Below, in pieces: positions 33,395 to 45,990 of a DNA stretch of 64,000 nucleotides. Source of the DNA: Mytilisepta virgata. Its lineage: Eukaryota; Mollusca; Bivalvia; Mytilida; Mytilidae. Under the pieces are notes generated by a model that was not told the DNA's origin, ran no database searches, and saw only the letters and a program-made list of their open reading frames with translations. The stretch lies in the NCBI GenBank assembly GCA_028015205.1, contig CM051521.1, forward strand, positions 69,858,314 through 69,922,313. The letters are read 5' to 3'. Within the stretch, counting starts at the first letter, position 1. Every line of letters starts with the position of its first letter. A program made the position numbers and the translations under genes.

Positions 33395-33560
33395 CTATAG
33401 GACAGACAACAAAATCCTATCTACATTCGCCCAAGACAGATAACAGAATTCTACCTAAACTCACCAATATGGCAGATAACGGGATCGTACCTTACAATTA
33501 CCAATATGACAGATTACAGAATCCGACCTACAATCACCAGTATGACAAATAACAGGACCC
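33395..33560. repeat. Minisatellite related to 31525-31710
   Basis: Units CCAATATGACAGATTACAGAAT, in several variants, recur about every 40-43 bases, with an ACCTACAATCACC phrase between them. The 63-codon plus-strand frame over it is a by-product. Confidence 0.6.
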
Positions 33561-33593
33561 TGTCCTCAACCTATTATTTGTATTCCTACTTAC

Positions 33594-33710
33594 TGTAATT
33601 TGATGGTCCACCAAGACAGGTTTTCTAGTGAATCCATAAAACCTTATTCCTGCAATGGACAATTTTGTCTCCTTTTCTTGTCGTGGTTCTAATAACTTAA
33701 CAAGAATGTA
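33594..33710 (-). CDS. zzef1: zzef1-like internal exon
   Basis: The acceptor TTTTTATTCCAG precedes 33710 and the donor TTACA|GTAAGT is at 33594/33593. The exon is 117 nt, 39 codons, phase 0 both sides. It encodes YILVKLLEPRQEKETKLSIA and then GIRFYGF. This resembles the YLMVKFLCTRQESAERLGVQ stretch I recall from vertebrate ZZEF1, ending in a G-x-x-x-x-G-(F/Y) pattern like that at the end of galactose-binding-like folds. Together with the 37.1 kb exon it gives the clearest similarity to ZZEF1 in the window. Confidence 0.8.
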
Positions 33711-33939
33711 CTGGAATAAAAAGGTTATTTCAAATTTACATGCAATAAATCATCAATAATTTATATACAGATTATTGGCAATTTGTTTTCTAAGGTTTCA
33801 ATACAGAGCGACACTGATGTTAAGCACGTCATTTTTGATACTATCCCAATAATTTATTATCAGTGTCAGTGCATGATTACCAGCCCTCTTGCATAATAAA
33901 GGGCTTCGCTAAATGCAGCATGATACAACTGCAACATGT

Positions 33940-34228
33940 TTTTTCTGGCACCTTTAACCCTCTGTATCTCAAGAATGTAAAAGATACTAAAAATCGGTTG
34001 ACATACCACTGAAAGTACTCATCAAGTTGAATTAAAAGAAAAAAAATCTCCATTGAAATTGGATGAAAAATAAAAAATTTATGTTTCCTCAAACATTGCT
34101 AACTTTGACCCCTTGTATCTCAAAAACAATAAAATATAGAAAAACAAATTGTTGGCATACTAATGAAAGCATTCACCAAGGTGAATTAAAAGAAAAAATC
34201 CCCATTAAAATTGGATGAAAAATAAAAT
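33940..34228 (+). repeat. About 190-bp repeat family K (TATCTCAAAAA units)
   Basis: Phrases ACCCCTTGTATCTCAAAAAC, AAAGCATTCACCAAG and GAATTAAAAGAAAAAATCCCC recur. Other copies lie at 34670-34909, 35690-35880, 55455-55628, 56244-56330 and 59868-60119. Several of these are split by rolling-circle-like elements, so family K acts as a frequent host for insertions. Confidence 0.65.
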
Positions 34229-34668
34229 AAGAGGCTCAAGAGAATTGAGCCTGTATCGCTCACCTGACAGTCCTACAATCAATCCATTTTATTTCATATC
34301 AAGTGAAAATTGTAATGGACCTTCCATAGATGCTTCATACTAAATATCTGTTAATTTGGTTATATGGTTTCAGAGGAGAGGAGTTTGACCAATCATATAT
34401 AAGAATTCATCGTGGCCACCATATTAGCTGTCTGACTGGGACGAAATATGCAGATTTTATAAAGGTTCTTCCACAGATGCTTCATACCAAGTTACAGCTC
34501 ATTTGGCTTTGTGGTTTCAGAAAAAAAAAATTTTTTGAAATTTTTACCAATCAGAAATAAGAATATAAGTTCTTTGACCGGAACAAAATATGAAAACTTT
34601 ATAAAGGTCCTTCCATAGATGCTTCATACCAAGTTTCAGTTCACATTGCTTTTTTGACAGTTTTAACC
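34229..34668 (+). mobile_element. GAGGCTC-family element, 3'-truncated
   Basis: The start TAAGAGGCTCAAG pairs with TTGAGCCT (hairpin) and is followed by GCTCACCTG. Core units contain ATAGATGCTTCATACCAAG. The terminal hairpin and CTAA end are missing, and family K sequence resumes at about 34670. Confidence 0.6.
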
Positions 34669-34909
34669 CCTTCTATCTCAAAAAATGTAAAAGATAGAAG
34701 AAATCTGTGGACATACCACTGGAAACACTCATCAAGATGAATTAAAAGAAAAATTCCCCATCAAAATTGGATGAAAAAAAACAACATTTTAGGCATCCTG
34801 CAAAATGGCTAATTTTGGCCCCTTAATCCCAATTATCTCTGCAAGAACAAAAATATCACAAAAATGCCTTGAGTAACTTTTATTGTATTATTTATGACGA
34901 ACCATTTAA

Positions 34910-35690
34910 ACTCTCAGGAGCCTGAATCGCTCACCTGGACTATGTCCATCTTTACTGGCAACCTATCCAGTTCCAAGTGGCTCACTGGTTTCAAACAAGA
35001 AGATCTTTCAGTGATTTTTCCACTAGGGTCCTATTTTAAATACTGTTCGGCTTTGGAGGCCATCTTGGATGACGGATGGGGTCAAAGGATATAATTCTGA
35101 AAGAGGAGCACCTAAGGACCATTGCTGTCAAGTTTTGTTCCAATTGGCCAAGTGGTTTTATACAAGAAGATAATGAGGTAAATTCCCATAGGGTCCTGTG
35201 TTAAACTAGATGTACTGTGAGCAAAGCTCACAAAGGATACCCCCCGCATTGAAGTCCAATTATCTCCCTTGTGTGATATTGGAAAGCAAAGATTTTTCTT
35301 CATGCACATCTTTGGATGATGTACTTCCTTTCTGTAAAGTTTCGTTGAAATCCAATGAGCGTTCTTGGAGGAGTTGCGCTTACAAGATATATGGACAGAC
35401 AGACAGACGGACAGACAGACAGACGGCATGACAGACAGACAGACGGATGGACAAGGTGATCCTATATACCCCAGAAACTTTGTTTGCGAGAGGTATAACT
35501 ATGTTCGGCTCTGGCGGCCATCTTGGATGACAGCCCAGGTCATCGGATACAGTTCTGACAAGGACCATCTAAAGTCAATTACTGCCAAGTTTTGTTCCAA
35601 TTGGCCCAGTGGTTTCAGAGGAGATCTTTATGAGGATGAGGTCGAGGACGAGGACAAGGACAACGGACGACGGATGCCAAGTGATGGCTA
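34910..35690 (+). mobile_element. GAGGCTC-family element carrying a nested HINE
   Basis: The start CTCTCAGGAGCCTGAATCGC with GCTCACCTGG is inserted in family K. Its core unit is split at 35209-35498 by an ATACCCC-family element: the host reads GTTAA then ACTATGTTCGGC, compared with GTTAAACTAAGTTCGGCTG in intact units at 43550 and 51030. The 3' end GATGGCTAA lacks the usual hairpin. Confidence 0.65.
35209..35498 (+). mobile_element. HINE-like element nested in a GAGGCTC-family core unit
   Basis: It is nearly identical to 19979-20246: ACTAGATGTAC, the same TGTGAGC-AAA-GCTCACA hairpin, one core unit, a longer GACAGACAGACGG microsatellite, and the end GCGAGAGGTATAA. The empty host unit shows no clear target duplication, although the host's own ACTA makes the left edge ambiguous by a few bases. 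Confidence 0.8.
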
Positions 35691-35880
35691 AAAAACCATC
35701 AAAATCAAATAAAAAATTAAGGTGTGTTCCTTTTTTGGCCCATTATATCTCTAAAACGGAAAGAGATGGTGAAAAACGGATCTGACATAAGTTTTTCCAT
35801 TTTTATCAAGGAACATTATAAACCAAAAATCATAGAAATCTGATAAAAATTTAAAAAGTTACATCAAAATCATAAAAAAA

Positions 35881-36420
35881 AATTGCGTAATGACCCCCAG
35901 AAAAAAAAGGGTGGGGCCAGATTTCCCAAAATCAATCCCAACCTGTATTTCATACTGGGGACCACTGTGGTAAAATATTATAAAGATATGTTCAATAGAA
36001 TAAAAGTAAATGAGCAGAAACCTATCTATGGACGCCAATGCCAACAACGACAGCTCATACCATATTACAACCACAAACTTTTGGGGTTATATAAAAAATG
36101 GTCACATAAAATTGCTGAAAATACTAATTACACTAGGATCACAAGATACATTGTTATAAAACCCAATCTTTACACAAAACTTCTGTATGCAACAAAATAT
36201 AATTTAAAGACACTACTAGTATTTTATGTAGCTAACCAACTCTGAACAAACATAGAATGATAATAATTCACTTGAATGGAAAATAGAGGGTATATCAATG
36301 ATACTCTGGGCAAGCTCATAAAATGGTATCCTCTTTTTATTTACCTTTCTTTAAAATATTGGTGATATTTCATTAAACTCCATCATAACATTTAGGAAAA
36401 GTTGTATTTACTTTATGTGA
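35881..36420. other. Mixed repeat fragment, no gene called
   Basis: The first 70 bases (AATCAATCCCAACC) match the 160-bp units at 58 kb. The 120-codon plus-strand frame at 35883-36245 begins inside that repeat and has no recognisable domain, so I treat it as chance. Confidence 0.35.
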
Positions 36421-36845
36421 CTACTTTATGATTTTCAATGGCATGCGTGAGATCCCTTGATTTTCAACAAAGAGGATTACTGCTGTCACAAAAGCTTCTT
36501 AACCAGGATTTTATTAGGGATATATTTTACGGTCATCATCACGGATTGACCATTACAGTGTTCCAATATCGTTCCAATATCTAAGATGATGTTGGACCTG
36601 TTCCCACTGTCGTAACATTTCATGTGCCTCCACCGATTTGTAACTTCCACTGGATTGACTTTGTTGAACTTCACGATAGGTGCCGTATACGAAGCAAGAA
36701 CTGCTTACCCTTCCAGAGAACCTGGGTTCACTCCTGGTTTTTATAGGAGTTCGTGTTGTTCATTGTTTTTTAGTTGTCGGTGTTTATTTGTCTTCCCGGG
36801 TTTGTCCTTCCAATGGATTACGTTTTTTTTTATTTGCTGATTAGG
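36420..36845 (+). mobile_element. 3' tail of an unidentified retroelement-like repeat
   Basis: It contains CTGCTTACCCTTCCAGAGAA, CTCCTGGTTTTTATAGGAGTT and GTTGTTCATTGTTTTTTAG in order. The same order, diverged, occurs at 41200-41420 (plus) and in reverse near 61030-61160, so it is a dispersed family with a conserved 3' part. I cannot name it. The 72-codon frame at 36622-36840 is not supported as a protein. Confidence 0.5.
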
Positions 36846-37067
36846 TATATTTGTCCTTTTTATGATGGATTAATAAAACAATGTCCAATTATATTTGTCC
36901 TTCAAGATGTTTAATCATACCATTTTGCTTCATGCATATCTTTATATGGTATACATCTTAATGTGTGAAGTTGCATTAATTCCATCAGACAGTTTATGCG
37001 TTACACCTAAAAGATTCACAGACTTTCCTATAAAGGCTAAACATTTAGAATACCAAGTACAACATAC

Positions 37068-37110
37068 CTGTCCAATTGGATGCCAGCTGACAGGAATGTC
37101 AATCTCATTA
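37068..37110 (-). CDS. zzef1: zzef1-like 43-nt microexon
   Basis: The acceptor TTTTTATTTTCAG precedes 37110 and the donor GGACAG|GTATGT is at 37068/37067. The exon is only 43 nt: one base completing a codon plus 14 codons, NEIDIPVSWHPIGQ. Its incoming phase matches the 53.1 kb exon (TG plus T makes Cys) and its outgoing phase matches the 33.6 kb exon. With the first exon it aligns without gaps to the DDPIGWFELEEEWDEAD-type stretch recalled from ZZEF1. It is too short for ordinary gene finders. Confidence 0.75.
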
Positions 37111-37149
37111 CTGAAAATAAAAACATCAAGCAAAATTTATATAGGAAAA

Positions 37150-40100
37150 TAGATCTATCATTTATTTATTTTGAATTTCTGACAATATCTGATCAGAGGC
37201 ATTTTAAGATACAGTTCTCTACTAAAGGTAACATTGTCTGCTGAATGTTGCCTCACTATTTACATCAGTCGTTTAAAATGTTCTATATTGAAGTTGGATT
37301 TAATTTGAAAAGATGATCTATGCATTAGCACAGGTATAAAATTGTGATCCTGAAACCAAGCTGACCTCCAAATTTTTCAAATTCTCAAATGAAGTACATG
37401 TAGTAAGATGTATTATACAAACAAAAACATGCAAGCCTCTATTACTAATTACACACTGACGAACACCTCATTTCCTTTCTTATTTTCTTCATTAAATATA
37501 GCAAACACTTTAACCATCTAAATAGTACAGAATTACTGATCCAGAAGTTAACTTTAACTTTGATCCCTCCATTTTTAGGCCTCAGAGGTTTGTTTTTCAA
37601 AATAGATATCAAAAGAATGTTTTGACCTCATTCCTTACAAAACAGATTGTCTCTTTGAGTCCAAATGCTTTAAATATTGTAAATTTTGGTGTATGGATAA
37701 TTTTATGGCTTTTTTAACTTTTGGTTTGTTAAAATTTGGCATTTTGTGTAAATACTGTGTTTAATTTAAAACTCTTGGAAAACACCCTGTCCAAGACATT
37801 CTGGTGCATCTGGTGTGTCTAAATAGAGTCTGGAAGGGTCTGGTGGCAAAATATCAGACTATATACATGTTTGATAATATTTTCTTGTTATATTCATGTT
37901 GTTATAACATTATTTCATCAATTCAATAAAAAAAAATCAAAATTTATGGTTTGTTGGTCATATTTACAAAGATCTGCAAAATTTTTCATTTACTGTTATG
38001 GTGGTAAGAGAGTCTGGTCGAAAAATATCAGATTATAAACAAGTATGTTAATATTTTCTTGCAGTTTTTGTTTTATGCCATTTTTATTTCACCACTTTAA
38101 TGAAAATATATATTAAATATTGTTTTATATTCTTTTTTTGGAAGACTGACAAACATTGTTTCTTGCTGTCATGGTGGGACACAAAGTCTGGTGGGGAAAT
38201 AATATATTTAACAATATAATAATTTCCATTCATTATGTTAAACATTTAAAGATAAATGACAACTATTTTAATATTTATTAAATTGCTTTCAGTCTTTATT
38301 GGACTATAATATAGTTTGAAGTCGATGTAAACACTATCGCCATCAATATGTAAATACTAATTTCAGAACAAATCCGGAAGAGCAAAGACAACAACTATTC
38401 ACAACTGAATATAATGTTCCAGATCCAATAAATAAATAGGAAATTAAAGATTATTAGAATATAATATACTTCTAATGATTTAAAAGTAAGGGGAACAGAG
38501 GTCCAACTTATTTTACTTAAAATTGTATAGAAAACATTGAACATTTGGTCTAATTATTCCACTTGTGCTGATTTAAAGTTATTTGCCAACCCTAAGTTAG
38601 ACCAGACTTTGCATACAATGAAAATAACACCACAAAACAGATATTAATGATATGACAGTCTTAATTCACACTAATTTTTACATCAGAGGACCGTCAGGGA
38701 CTCGGGTGTATTGCCATCGCCTAAATTTCCCGCTTATTTGCATATATGCATATATTTAAATTAGTTTTGGAATGATAACCGACCTATAAAAATTATAGAC
38801 CCGCGGACATTATATAGTGCAAAATAAAATTCCTTATCGCTTCTTTTAAATTCATGTTTTCAAAGAATACTCAGATTTTTTTTTTAAATCCAAATTAATA
38901 ATATGAAAATGTTTTGTCGTTAGAAATATAGGTATATTAATCAAACAATCTTTAATATCAATGACGTACCGAAAAATTGTTGATGCGGATGAATATATAT
39001 ATATATATATATATATATAGATTTTTGAACTAAAACTGTATGCTATGAACTACTGTTTGGATATATATATGTAGACAAGATTGTCAATGCATGAATAATG
39101 CTGTTCTCATTCCCAATGCATCTATACTAGTCATTACAATGTTAATGCCCTTTTTGCTAAGCCAATGGGGGCAGTCAATGTTACCGTTGTCTGTCTGTAT
39201 GTAAATCTCTGTTCATCATGAAAGTGATTTCCGTTTTATAATATTAATATGGCTCAACTGAATGTTATTAAATATATAAACAATGTTTATTATCACCAAA
39301 AAAAAACCAGATAAATTTAAAATTTGGATTGTGTCCCTCTTATCATTATAGTTATATTTCCATTATATATGTGGAAATATTTTTACTATCTTAATAATAT
39401 TTCGAACTCTTATTTGCCGCAGACAAATGTTAAACAAAACACTATTTATTTTAAAGTGCTCATTCCCACAAGAAAAAATAATCAAACGCAAAATTGAATG
39501 GTAATTCTTTCACTATTCTAGAGACGTGTCCCATAGTAACTAATATGCAAGCAAGTACCACTGATACATTCACAAATTATTTACTGTTATAGTTTAGAGT
39601 TATGTACAACTACATGTATACATGTATATGCTATGCGATGTGATGAACTTTTTAAAGTTTGATAAATGATTAATTTTTATGAATAATGTATATATGTTAG
39701 TCCAATGTATATATTTATAGTTTTTTGCATTTTTTACTATTAATAATAGGTATAGATAGCCTATTGAACTGTATTAAATGGAAATAGCATGAATTCAATG
39801 GATAATACAATAATAAATCCAAATGTTTATATATACCAGTTATGACATTTTTTAAAGTTATCTAATGGTCAATCGAAAGTTTCATTGTAACACATGTGAT
39901 CCTTTTAATCCATTTTAGAATATTAAGAGACTATACAAATGCTAGCTCAGCATACAGATAAATGATTTGAAAACATAACAGATATGCTAAATAAATAATA
40001 AAATGCTCAATTCTGTTCATATAATATAGTCCTACATTTGAAAGTCATTATAACTGTATGCTTAGCATATATATAACTGGATTAAATCAAATATATGGGA

Positions 40101-41199
40101 TAGTGTAAAATGTTTCTCGTTAAATGTAATATAAAAAACGTATTTTGGTATATGTGAATATTTTAAGGAATATCAAATAGAAATTTACTACATATTATAG
40201 GAAAAGAGAGGTTCACGAAGGGTTAGAATGGCCCTAAATTGGTCAAGCGATTACAAATTTCAAATAGAAATACTTGTGATAATTCTATTAAGACTAAAAT
40301 ATACTATTTTGGCACCTACTATTAAATATCTTGAAGCTATGACCCCATAATTATACATTATTTGTATTTTTGGTCAATTTTGTCTGAAATTTATATGTTT
40401 TGGCATAATTAACCATGGCTGCCATACAATTCTGAAAAGTTTTTATTTTGATGAATTCTTTATCAAATTTTGAGTCTTCTGGTTACAAAACATTTTGGAT
40501 TGTAGATGGTGGCCAAATTTTCCTAAAGCTTTCATGTCTGAAAACTGCACCAAATCATCATATTTGGACAAAATGGGCCTAATTTGGAGAATGTAATGTA
40601 CTATTATGAAAGAACTGATTTATTGAGCGTTAATACATTTGAAATCGACCAATTTACGAACCAAATTGTGAACTATTTGGAGTTTAATTGTAAGATTTAT
40701 ATTTTAGACCGTTTTGGGCTATAAATGAACTGTGTCCTTTGAATAAGTGATATCACAATAACCATAATACTAAGTACCTGTTAGAAAATAGCACTTTTAC
40801 AGTACCTTGTCAAAAATGAATACATTCCAACAATGACCAATATTAATGATGTAATATGAGATTATATATATACTGTTTTATATTGTTACATATATAAATG
40901 AAAATTGAAACCAAACTGTTGTCATTATTAAAAAAAAGAAACGAAAAGAGAGGTATGATTGGTAATCAGACACAGAAACAAAATGATGAAAAAGAAATAA
41001 AGCTAACCATACAACATCTTTACCATCAGAAAAATAACTATACCAAAATCAGTTAGAAATAGCCATGAAATGACAAATATTAAACAATATAAATCAGAAA
41101 ACTAATGGCCACATCAATGTACAAACAGAAAATCAAAAGATATACACCAAAGAATTACAAGCCCTGTTTTACAGGCCTCTAAGGACCGACGCATTCATA
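37150..41199. other. Long AT-rich stretch without recognised genes
   Basis: No coding region, tRNA or well-bounded element was found. Three loose units near 37800-38200 share GTCTGGTGG or GTCTGGTCG and ATTTTCTTG phrases. An (AT)n run lies at 38996-39018. This is a 15.9-kb intron of the zzef1-like gene. Confidence 0.45.
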
Positions 41200-41420
41200 T
41201 TGTAGTTGTGATCTATATGTATGGTGCAAAATCATCTCATTGCTACTACCCATCCAGAGCACTTGAGATCACCCCAACTATTGGTGGGGTTAAGTTGCTC
41301 AGGCTTTAGTTTTCTATGTTGTTTCTAGTGTACTCTTATTTGTCTTTTTCAGTTTTAGACATAATGTTATCTATATATGAGTTTACTGTTCATGTGGTAT
41401 CTTTCACCCAAATATTACAA
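41200..41420 (+). mobile_element. Second copy of the retroelement-like 3' tail
   Basis: CTACCCATCCAGAGCACTTG, ATCACCCCAACTATTGGTGG and GTTAAGTTGCTCAGG match the 36.7 kb copy in order. It continues with TTTTTCAGTTTTAGACATAA and ATGAGTTTACTG, ending near GGTATCTTTCACC. There is no coding sequence next to it. Confidence 0.5.
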
Positions 41421-42054
41421 TTTATCTGTTTTAATATGATTGTCTTGACCTCTTTCTCATAATTCAGTGACTAGTCAAAAAAATATTTGCGATGTTGATT
41501 CTCTGTCATAAGTAATAAGCTAAAGATTTTTGCAAGTGTGCAACTGTACGGTCATAATGCCAATCTAGCAGTTCTCATTTGACCACGTCAACATTTCATG
41601 GATAATTCACAAAGATAAGTTTCTTACTATAAGACAGTATCTCAGATATGATAGCAAATTATATTATGTGTACTATATTGTAAGGTGAACATCTGTCTGG
41701 CAGGTACTATATAAACACCTGTCATTTATCAATAATCCAACATAACTTGAGGTCCTCTGATGTTCAGTACTTCAGTACTTTGATTATTTACTACCAATAT
41801 AATAAGAAAATCAACACATAATCAAAAGTAAAAAGTCTTTAAGCACAGTATCTTTAAATATTATCATTATAGAGAAATTCTTATTTTCATAAAGTTACAA
41901 TTATTAAAGTTAAACAAAATTCAATTTTTTAAAACTTTGGATTATTTTTTTCTCAAATGTAAATATTTTGTATAATATTCTTTTATTTTGGGACAAATAT
42001 TCTGTAGCTATAGTTTTTGGTTGTAAAGTTTTTTGTGTATATTAACATGATGAA

Positions 42055-42480
42055 CTATTTCCAGTAACATCCGTAACTCGCAGTTTATTAGTAACATGCT
42101 TTTCTGTTTTTAGTAATATTTATTTACTGTAATATTTCTGTTTTAAGTAACATGATTTTCTATTTTTAGTAAAATCCGTCCACTGCAAATTTTCTTTTTT
42201 TAGTAAAATTTATGTTTTTATTAACATGATTTTCTGTTTTTAGTACTATAGATTTTCAGTAATATTTCTGTTTTTAGTAACGTATGTCCGCCACAAATTT
42301 TCTGCTTTTAGTAACATACATCAGCCGCAAATTTTCTTTTTTAGTAACATATGTCTGCCGCAAATTTTCTGTTTTTAGTAACATATGTCCGCCGCAAATT
42401 TTCTGTTTTCATGCACTAAGAAAACTTAGTTGCAAATTTTCTGTTTTAAGTAGCAAAGCTTGCCTTAAAATTTCTGGTTT
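42055..42480. repeat. 34-bp minisatellite (TTTTTAGTAACAT units)
   Basis: AGTAAC-type starts lie at 42276, 42310, 42343 and 42377 (period 33-34), with GTCCGCCGCAAATTTTCTG in each. More diverged units extend left to about 42060. The 89-codon frame at 42284-42553 translates the repeat. Confidence 0.8.
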
Positions 42481-43019
42481 TAATAATCTCCCTAGTCAAT
42501 ATTTTCTATTTCTGGGGTTTTTTTTAACAATTAGGTTTGCCAAAAATTATTAAAATTTTCCCTTATTATTTTGCCTTTTTCTTCCTTCCCTTGATTGCTG
42601 TGACAGACTATGCCAGAGTATTCCAATTTTTCCCCATATTTTTCAAAATGTTTTTGGCCACTTCATTTTTCCTCTGTATATATTTTTATTTATTTCAATT
42701 ATCTGTTGTGTATATCTTTTAATTTATTAATATCCATCTTTTATGTCTTTATTTTTTGGTTTATTTATTTCAATTTTTTTCTTCCAGAAGTAGTTTATCT
42801 TAAATGTTTAATTTGTACCGAAATATTTATATAGAGTCAGTAAAACATTAAATTGAAAAAAAGGATCCAGAAGTAGAATAACGTCCATGTCGTTGGGTTT
42901 GGTAACATATTCAGTTATGAATATGACGAAGAGTTCTACATTATTCCGACTTTGTCCTGAAATTAGTTCTGACATAATTATGGCAATATTGTTTACATCA
43001 ACTTCAAACTATATTATAG
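42481..43019. other. T-rich sequence, nothing recognised
   Basis: The open frames at 42537-42722 and 42610-42834 are phenylalanine-rich by-products of a T-rich strand. No repeat boundary was found. Confidence 0.4.
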
Positions 43020-44394
43020 TAAGTTCAGCTTTGGTGACCATGTTGATTGACAGGACAGGTCAGCATGGTCAGCGGCTACAATTCTGAAAGGGGACCATCT
43101 AATACCCATTGCTGCCAAGTCGGGTCCCAATTGGCCAAATTGTCTCAGTCCATGTCATACAACACAAGTTTGAAAGAGAACCATCTAAGGACCATTGCTG
43201 CCAAATCTTGTTCCAATTGGCCAAGTTGTTTCTGTGGCGGCCATACTTGTTGACCTTTCATGTCATCGGACACATTTCTGAAAGAGGACCACCTATGAAC
43301 CATTTCTGGCATGTTTGGTTCTAATTGGCCAAGTGGTTTCAGACAAGAAGATTTTTTCATGAATTTTTTCATAGGGTCCCATGTTAAAGTAAGTTCGGCT
43401 GTGGTGGCCATCTTGGTTAACAGTCCAGGTCATCAGACATAATTCTGAAAGAGGACAATCTAAGGACCATTGCTGCTAAGTTTGGTTCCAATTGGCTCAG
43501 TAGTTTCAGACAAGATGATTTTTAAATGAATTTCCTACAGGGTCCTATGTTAAACTAAGTTCGGCTGTGGTGGCCATCTTGGTTGATCATCTAGGTCATT
43601 GGACAAAATTCTGAAAGCGGACCATCTAAAGACCATTGCTTCCAAGTCTTGTTCCAATTGGCCATGTAGTTGCATAGAAGTTTTTTTAAATTCATCCCCC
43701 CCCCTTTTTTCTATGTTTAGTCACAGCAGCCTTGTCGGTTGGGAGTCATGATGCCGGACATAATTTTGGAAGGGGGTCACCCAATGACCATTCCACCAAA
43801 GATTTGTCACAATTGGCCCAGTGGTTTTCACAGGGGAAGATCTTTAAAGGAAAATTTATGCCAGATGCCTTCTTTAAAGGGCAAAAACTCCTATAAGGGA
43901 TCAATTAATGATTTTGGTCATGTTGACTTATTTGTAGATCTTACTTTGTTGAACATTTTTGCTGTTTACAGTTTGTCTTTTATAATAATATTCAAGATAA
44001 TAACCTCAAAATTCCCTTAAAATTAACAATTCAGGGGCAATAACCCAACAAAGGATTGACTGATTCGTCTGAAAATTTCATGGCAGGTAGATCTTGACCT
44101 GATTAACATTTTTAACTTGTCAGTGTTGCTCTAAATGCTTTAGTTTTTGAAATATAAGACAAAAACTGCACTTTACCCATATGTTCTATTTTTAGCCATG
44201 TTGACCATGTTGGTCGGACATATTTTTTAAACTAGATACCCCAATGATGCTTGTGGCCAAGTTTGGTTCCATTTGGCCCAGTAGTTTCAGAAGAAAAGAT
44301 TTTTGTTAAAGCACGACGACAGACGACGGACGACAGACAATGGACGCCAAGTGATGAGAATAGCTCACTTGACCCTTTGGGTCAGGTGAGCTAA
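43020..44394 (+). mobile_element. GAGGCTC-family element with clear 166-bp core units, 5' end missing
   Basis: AAGTTCGGCTGTGGTGGCCA lies at 43391 and again at 43557, a 166-bp period; earlier, more diverged units start at about 43020. The distal part has CAATAACCCAACAAAGG and TAGATCTTGACC phrases, then a GACGACAGACG tract and the hairpin GACCCTTTGGGTC with AGGTGAGCTAA ending at 44394. The small frames on both strands (for example 43145-43411) are repeat translations. Confidence 0.7.
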
Positions 44395-44698
44395 AAATTT
44401 GAAATGAAATTAATAATCTTTTGACAAAACAAATCCTCTTATCATTGTTTATAAGACATTTATATGTAATAGTTATAATATGTGCTAAAAAGACGATGAA
44501 ACTACAAACGCAGCATGTGTTGTAAAAATCATTTGTGAGATGCTCCAAATCCAGATCGTAAAAATAATTTGGGAGATGTTCACATATTAGTCAACAACAT
44601 GGCCGGTTGTTTGAAGTTTGCTACTGTTTTTGTCTTCAACATTAAATTAACTATTAATTTGAAGGTACAAAAAGATAAATCATGAAAGTAAAATCAAA
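44395..44698. other. Non-repetitive flank, nothing recognised
   Basis: This lies between two elements. No gene or repeat was supported. Confidence 0.4.
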
Positions 44699-45990
44699 CT
44701 AGAATACTGACAATGTCAGAAAGGGTCCCGCCGGCTTGTGTGATTGACTCATGGGAATCAAAAATACTTCAAAATCTAGTTGTGATTTAATACATTCATT
44801 TTATCTATCAAAAAGCATGAAGCTAAATTCTCAAAATTTGCTTTTTCCATATAAAAACAAAGTTTTCCCCCAAAAAGTGTTTCCTAATTTTCCTTAAATT
44901 CAAAAGGGACCTTTCTTTGATCATGTCCAACACTGTGTATAAAATTTATGAAAATTTGTGAAGCCAATCTTAAGTTATCATACAACATAGTGTTAATTCT
45001 CAAAATATGCATTTTTTCATATAACAAGAGGCTCACCAGAGCCTGTATCGCTCACCTGGAGTCTGGTTTTTATTGTACAATTAATCAACTATTTGACCAA
45101 GTTTGTTGCAATTGGTTCAATTGTTCAGGGAAGATCTGTTGTCTTGTCTCATAAATAAGTTCATATATTTAAAAAGGGTAAAAGATATAATGGTATCCTG
45201 CTTTATACGTTTGTAGTATTAACAAAATAAAAAACTGAAAGGATATTTGTCCTTGTGTAACTGCACCTACCAACAGGAAGTTGGTAAAATTGACCAGGAA
45301 TAAGGGTGAACCTTAAATAAATGTAACAGAACCCGATCTCAAATTACACAAACCAATAACTCCTAAATAGAATTTGGTATTCCTTTCAAAATTTCAGGGT
45401 AGGTAGATCTCAACATGGCAAACATTTTTCAATTTACACTTCACTTCTATCTCAAATAGTTTTGGAGATAAATGCAAAAATGTTAAAATTTTGAAAATTT
45501 GACCAAAAAAGGGCAATAACTCCTAAATGGGTTTTGGGATTTCCTTTAAAATTTCAGGGTATGTAGATCTCAACATGGCAAACATTTTTCAAATTTACAT
45601 TTCACTTCTGTCTCAAATAGTTTTGGAGATAAATGATGAAAAATGTTAAATTTTGAAAATTTGACGAAAAAAAGGGCAATAACTCCTAAATGGGTTTTGG
45701 GATTTCCTTCAAAATTTCAGGTTAGGTAGATCTTGTCATGCTGATCAATTTTACCCAGTCAGATTTTTGATATCTGTAACGGTTTTTAAGTTATAAGCCA
45801 AAAACAACACATGCACCCCTATATTCTATTTTTAGCTACCACAGCCATGTTTTATGTCAGATCAAAATAAATTGAGGATCGTTTGTAGAGGACATGTCAT
45901 AGATCATTCCTATTAAGTTTCAAACCAATCGGCCCAGCGGTTTCAGAGGAGAAGATTTTTGAATGAAAAAATTTTGAAAATTTGACAAAA

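Noticed and set aside
35883..36245. 120-codon plus-strand frame as a host gene
   Set aside because: Its first part lies in a repeat unit also found at 58 kb, and the rest shows no recognisable motif.
38681..41762. Perfect 12-bp inverted repeat CATCAGAGGACC ... GGTCCTCTGATG suggesting a 3-kb transposon
   Set aside because: Twelve-base inverted matches are expected by chance in 64 kb, there is no target duplication, and the interior shows nothing transposon-like.
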